From: JAGOTN01 sp964538345
GTDB lineage: Bacteria > Patescibacteriota > Minisyncoccia > Phycocordibacterales > JAACPR01
Reading direction: 5' to 3'
DNA length: 7,447 nucleotides
Assembly (NCBI GenBank): GCA_964538345.1
Contig: CAZIFF010000027.1
Span: 1-7,447 of the forward strand
The notes under the pieces were generated by a model. That model ran no database searches, was not told the origin of the DNA, and saw nothing but the letters and a program-made list of their open reading frames with translations. Positions 5,600 to 7,447 of this stretch are shown here, piece by piece (position 1 is the first letter of the stretch; the number at the start of each line of letters is the position of its first letter). Made by a program: the position numbers and the translations under genes.

Positions 5600-5640
5600 A
5601 TAAATAAATTAAACACATTCCCCTGTTTCTTTTTTTAGTG

Positions 5641-5646
5641 TATCCT
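5641..5646 (+). promoter_or_regulatory. Candidate -10 box of 5653-6510 (leaderless start)
   Basis: TATCCT lies 7 bases before the ATG at 5653, so transcription would begin at or within a base of the start codon. There is no Shine-Dalgarno, which fits a leaderless mRNA. The best -35 at 17 bases, TTCCCC (5618-5623), is weak. Confidence 0.4.
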
Positions 5647-5652
5647 ACTCAT

Positions 5653-6510
5653 ATGAAAAAATGGTCTCGAAAAATTGGAATGGCAGTTATTTTGGTATTT
5701 GCTGTAATCGGTATTGTCTTCACCGCAGTCTTCGTTGGGATGCAATTGGGACTGACCAACGTCCGTGGTAGTAGCAAAGACCGCAATGCGTCGTTTGGCA
5801 AAGTGCCGACAATTACTACCGAAAATGAGTGTCTCAAAAACGATGCGGGCAAGGCCCCGCTTGCTTGTGCATGGAACGAAACGACTGAATGGGAAGTCGT
5901 AAAGGGTGGATTGACCAAAGATGAATTGGTTATCAAAAAAGTCGCCGAACAAACTGGCGTGAATCCTCGAATGATTGCATCTGTTGTCACACCTGAACAA
6001 CTACGCTATTTCACTGCCAACAGAGAAAGTTTCAAAAAATACTTTGAACCACTCAAGATTTTGAGTTCCCTCACCAAATTCTCTTTGGGTATTTCTGGTA
6101 TCAAACAAGATACTGCTCGTGACATTGAAAACTTCGCCAACGATCCAAGTTCTGACTTCTATCCAGGAGACGGCATGGCTGATTTGATTACATATGACGA
6201 AGGTGCGAACAAAGACCAAGTCTTGTACGACCGTCTGACCAATTCACATGATCACTATTATTCATATCTCTACACGGCGTTGTTTATCAAAGAAATCGAA
6301 GCACAGTGGGCAAAGGCTGGTTTTGATATCAAAGACAATCCAGAAGTTGTCGTAACGCTATTCAACATCGGATTCAAAGCATCACACCCAAACGCAGATC
6401 CAAAAATTGCCGGCTCAATCATCACTATCGGTGGAAGCAATTATTCTTTTGGTAAACTCGGCACACTCTTTTATCGCAGTGATGAATTGACCGACATTTT
6501 CCCCCGCTAA
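5653..6510 (+). CDS. Membrane-anchored protein with probable lysozyme-like (transglycosylase-type) domain
   Basis: The 285-residue protein starts with MKKWSRK and a hydrophobic segment (8-34), an uncleaved anchor or signal peptide placing the rest outside the membrane. Cys60 and Cys72 could form a disulfide. Residues about 88-280 resemble lysozyme-like/DUF1402-like domains. GVNPRMIASVVTPEQLRYF (102-120) has Glu115 where a catalytic glutamate would lie. SLTKFSLGISGIKQDTA (139-155) matches the SxGLxQI-type helix. YLYTALFIKEIEAQW (205-219) and VVVTLFNIGF (232-241) match the later helices, the last like the YNxG motif. It may bind or cleave peptidoglycan; this is inferred from pattern, not searched. 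A GTG five codons upstream is in frame, but the ATG gives a better signal sequence and follows the -10 box. Codon use is more G+C-rich than in the 201-3829 operon. Confidence 0.8.
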   Translation: MKKWSRKIGMAVILVFAVIGIVFTAVFVGMQLGLTNVRGSSKDRNASFGKVPTITTENECLKNDAGKAPLACAWNETTEWEVVKGGLTKDELVIKKVAEQTGVNPRMIASVVTPEQLRYFTANRESFKKYFEPLKILSSLTKFSLGISGIKQDTARDIENFANDPSSDFYPGDGMADLITYDEGANKDQVLYDRLTNSHDHYYSYLYTALFIKEIEAQWAKAGFDIKDNPEVVVTLFNIGFKASHPNADPKIAGSIITIGGSNYSFGKLGTLFYRSDELTDIFPR

Positions 6511-6538
6511 ATATTTTCATTATTTTTTCTTATTTACC

Positions 6539-6552
6539 CATTCGTACGAATG
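6539..6552. repeat. 14-bp palindrome, TTCG-N2-CGAA type
   Basis: CATTCGTACGAATG is a perfect palindrome 28 bases after the stop of 5653-6510. A related palindrome occurs at 6597-6608. No T run follows directly, so it is not a typical terminator. Confidence 0.5.
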
Positions 6553-6561
6553 TGCCCATAT

Positions 6562-6582
6562 AAATATTATTAAAAAATATTT
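6562..6582 (+). terminator. Weak A+T hairpin after 5653-6510
   Basis: AAATATT (6562-6568) pairs with AATATTT (6576-6582). The stem has no G-C pairs and only a short T tail. It is the nearest terminator-like structure for the plus-strand gene, apart from the stem at 6638-6657. Confidence 0.25.
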
Positions 6583-6596
6583 CAATCTATTCGCCT

Positions 6597-6608
6597 ATTC
6601 GCGCGAAT
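6597..6608. repeat. 12-bp palindrome ATTCGCGCGAAT
   Basis: This perfect palindrome is flanked by CCT and TAGG, which extend the symmetry with one bulged base. It shares the TTCG-N2-CGAA core with 6539-6552 and sits in the spacer between convergent genes. Confidence 0.5.
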
Positions 6609-6625
6609 TAGGAAAAACAATTCAT

Positions 6626-6657
6626 ATGAAAAAAGAAAAAGCCCCTGTTGGGGCTTT
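6626..6657 (-). terminator. Intrinsic terminator of 6656-7147
   Basis: On the minus strand AAAGCCCC, loop AACA and GGGGCTTT form an 8-bp stem (6650-6657 with 6638-6645) followed by a T-rich tail. The stem starts inside the TAA stop codon of the gene. On the plus strand the tail is only TTTAGTTT, so it may also weakly terminate 5653-6510. Confidence 0.85.
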
Positions 6658-7147
6658 AGTTTGACTTATAAGAAATCTTCTGTTTTACGGGTAATGAAAA
6701 AGGATGGTAATCAAGATGTTCATCATCTTCTTGTTCTGTAAAATAAATCCCGCCGACTTCAAACCCCCTAATCAAACTTAATCTTTCTAAAAATTCACCT
6801 ACAGGTTCTTCAAAGCTTGGGTGAACTATTATAAGATTATACTCATTGTTCCAGCAAGATTCAGGGAGAACATCTTCTTTGAACAGATCAAGGTTTTCTT
6901 CCCATTCAACTACTTTTCCTGCTAAGTAATCGAAATTAAGATAATTACAATAATGCATGTTTTTGTCTGCCTTTAGCTTGTCCACGATTTTTCCAGATTC
7001 CAGGTCAACCATTGCGGAAATATTAGTAGTACAAGTAACATAGTCAGGAGTAATATCCATCAGTAATGCCAAAATAACTGTCATGTATCTTTTATTTTTT
7101 TCCACTATCAATATACCTTTATGAAGCAGTTTTGTCACATCTTCCAA
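6656..7147 (-). CDS. Hypothetical protein, 163 residues, TTG start
   Basis: I do not recognise the family. The sequence suggests a small soluble alpha/beta protein: KGILIVEKNKRYMTVILALLMDI (10-32), a strand YVTCTTNISAMVDL (36-49), an acidic helical middle (79-95), a hydrophobic strand NLIIVHPSFEEP (104-115), a helix VGEFLERLSLIRGF (116-129), and a strand VGGIYFTEQEDDE (131-143). Three cysteines (39, 67, 98) form no obvious metal motif. The frame opens after a TGA six bases upstream. The first usable start is TTG at 7147, then GTG at 7138 (codon 4) and ATG at 7084 (codon 22). No ribosome site decides among them, but the sequence before codon 22 looks coding. It is a single-gene unit with a strong terminator, divergent from the tRNA region. 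Confidence 0.7.
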   Translation of the reverse strand: MEDVTKLLHKGILIVEKNKRYMTVILALLMDITPDYVTCTTNISAMVDLESGKIVDKLKADKNMHYCNYLNFDYLAGKVVEWEENLDLFKEDVLPESCWNNEYNLIIVHPSFEEPVGEFLERLSLIRGFEVGGIYFTEQEDDEHLDYHPFSLPVKQKISYKSN

Positions 7148-7185
7148 AAATCAGCTTTTTGGGGTATTATTTGGGAGTAAATTTA

Positions 7186-7215
7186 GCGCAGTTATGCTGT
7201 TTTGGTAGATAACGC
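7186..7215 (+). repeat. tRNA 5'-half-like repeat, copy R1
   Basis: This 30-base unit contains TTGGTAGATAACGC and differs from R3 at 2 of 30 positions and from R2 at 5. GTTAT and ATAAC can pair within it. It is followed by TGTATAAT at 7222-7229, a possible -10 box that could serve the downstream tRNA. Confidence 0.65.
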
Positions 7216-7259
7216 AAACACTGTATAATTGGCAAATTAAATTCAAAATAAAAAAATAT

Positions 7260-7289
7260 GCGAGGTTACGCTGTCTTGGTAGATAATGC
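7260..7289 (+). repeat. tRNA 5'-half-like repeat, copy R2
   Basis: This unit has GCGAGGTTA at its start and TTGGTAGATAATGC at its end, and differs from R3 at 3 of 30 positions. It is preceded by an A-rich run and TAT, as are R3 and the tRNA. It starts 74 bases after R1. Confidence 0.65.
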
Positions 7290-7318
7290 AGAGTTAGTAA
7301 GTTTAAAATAAAAAATAT

Positions 7319-7348
7319 GCGAGGTTATGCTGTTTTGGTAGATAACGC
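7319..7348 (+). repeat. tRNA 5'-half-like repeat, copy R3
   Basis: This unit starts 59 bases after R2 and 75 bases before the tRNA-Val start. Aligned with the tRNA it shares GCG-GGTTA, then GCT, then TTGGTAGA and a final GC, which is the acceptor 5' strand plus D-arm layout. It has no anticodon arm. Confidence 0.65.
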
Positions 7349-7393
7349 AAATAGTATAAAATCAATATTAAGGTAAATTCAAAGCAAAATTAT

Positions 7394-7447
7394 GCGCGGT
7401 TAGCTCAGTTGGTAGAGCGCGTCATTGACGTTGACGATGTCAGAGGT
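7394..7447 (+). tRNA. tRNA-Val(GAC), 3' end beyond the window
   Basis: The acceptor strand GCGCGGT (7394-7400) is followed by TA and the D arm GCTC-AGTTGGTA-GAGC (7403-7418). The anticodon stem is CGTCA/TGACG (7420-7424 with 7432-7436), with loop TTGACGT and anticodon GAC at 7427-7429, reading valine GTC/GTT codons. The variable loop is ATGTC (7437-7441). The T stem begins AGAGG at 7442-7446, and the window ends one base later. The missing part should restore an acceptor complement ACCGCGC. Confidence 0.9.

Noticed and set aside
5638..5652. GTG start for the 285-residue protein
   Set aside because: It would overlap the likely -10 box and put MYPTH before an otherwise normal MKKW signal start.
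5635..6219. Minus-strand reading frames opposite the 285-residue protein
   Set aside because: They are antisense to a convincing gene with a signal segment and domain-like sequence; their composition looks like the complement of that gene.
7186..7348. CRISPR-like short repeats
   Set aside because: There are only three copies with uneven spacers (44 and 29 bases), no cas genes, A/T-rich spacers that resemble each other, and clear likeness to the tRNA 5' half.

Overview
The window looks like chromosomal DNA from a Candidate Phyla Radiation (Patescibacteria) bacterium, probably of the Parcubacteria/Paceibacteria branch. This is inferred from three things: the character of the 285-residue exported protein at 5653-6510, compact genes that often lack a Shine-Dalgarno sequence, and structure-rich spacers between short hypothetical genes. 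No ribosomal or other phylogenetic marker is present, so the placement is tentative.

Layout: 1-200 is a spacer with a 10-bp perfect hairpin. Positions 201-3829 hold a very A+T-rich three-gene operon on the minus strand. In order of transcription it encodes a coiled-coil protein (2918-3829), a protein with a C-terminal caspase/CHAT-like domain and a visible His-Cys dyad (1299-2903), and a protein resembling the LPO_1073/Vpar_1526 family (201-1295). The operon is bracketed by a 9-bp direct repeat and G+C-rich spacers, so it reads as an acquired accessory module. Positions 3890-4430 have no convincing gene but are dense in structure: a long hairpin, a near-perfect cloverleaf, a strong plus-strand promoter, and about 270 nt of interleaved inverted repeats ending in a bidirectional terminator, possibly a structured non-coding RNA.

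Two single minus-strand hypothetical genes follow (4431-4826 and 5100-5543), each with its own recognisable promoter and terminator. A divergent promoter region leads to the plus-strand gene 5653-6510, a membrane-anchored protein with a probable lysozyme-like extracytoplasmic domain. A convergent spacer with TTCG-N2-CGAA palindromes separates it from another minus-strand hypothetical gene (6656-7147, TTG start). The right edge carries three 30-nt repeats that resemble the 5' half of a tRNA, in line with a real tRNA-Val(GAC) that is cut off by the window end.

The best candidates for something undescribed are the caspase-like three-gene module, the cloverleaf plus interleaved-repeat RNA region at 3963-4413, and the tRNA-like repeat array at 7186-7348.
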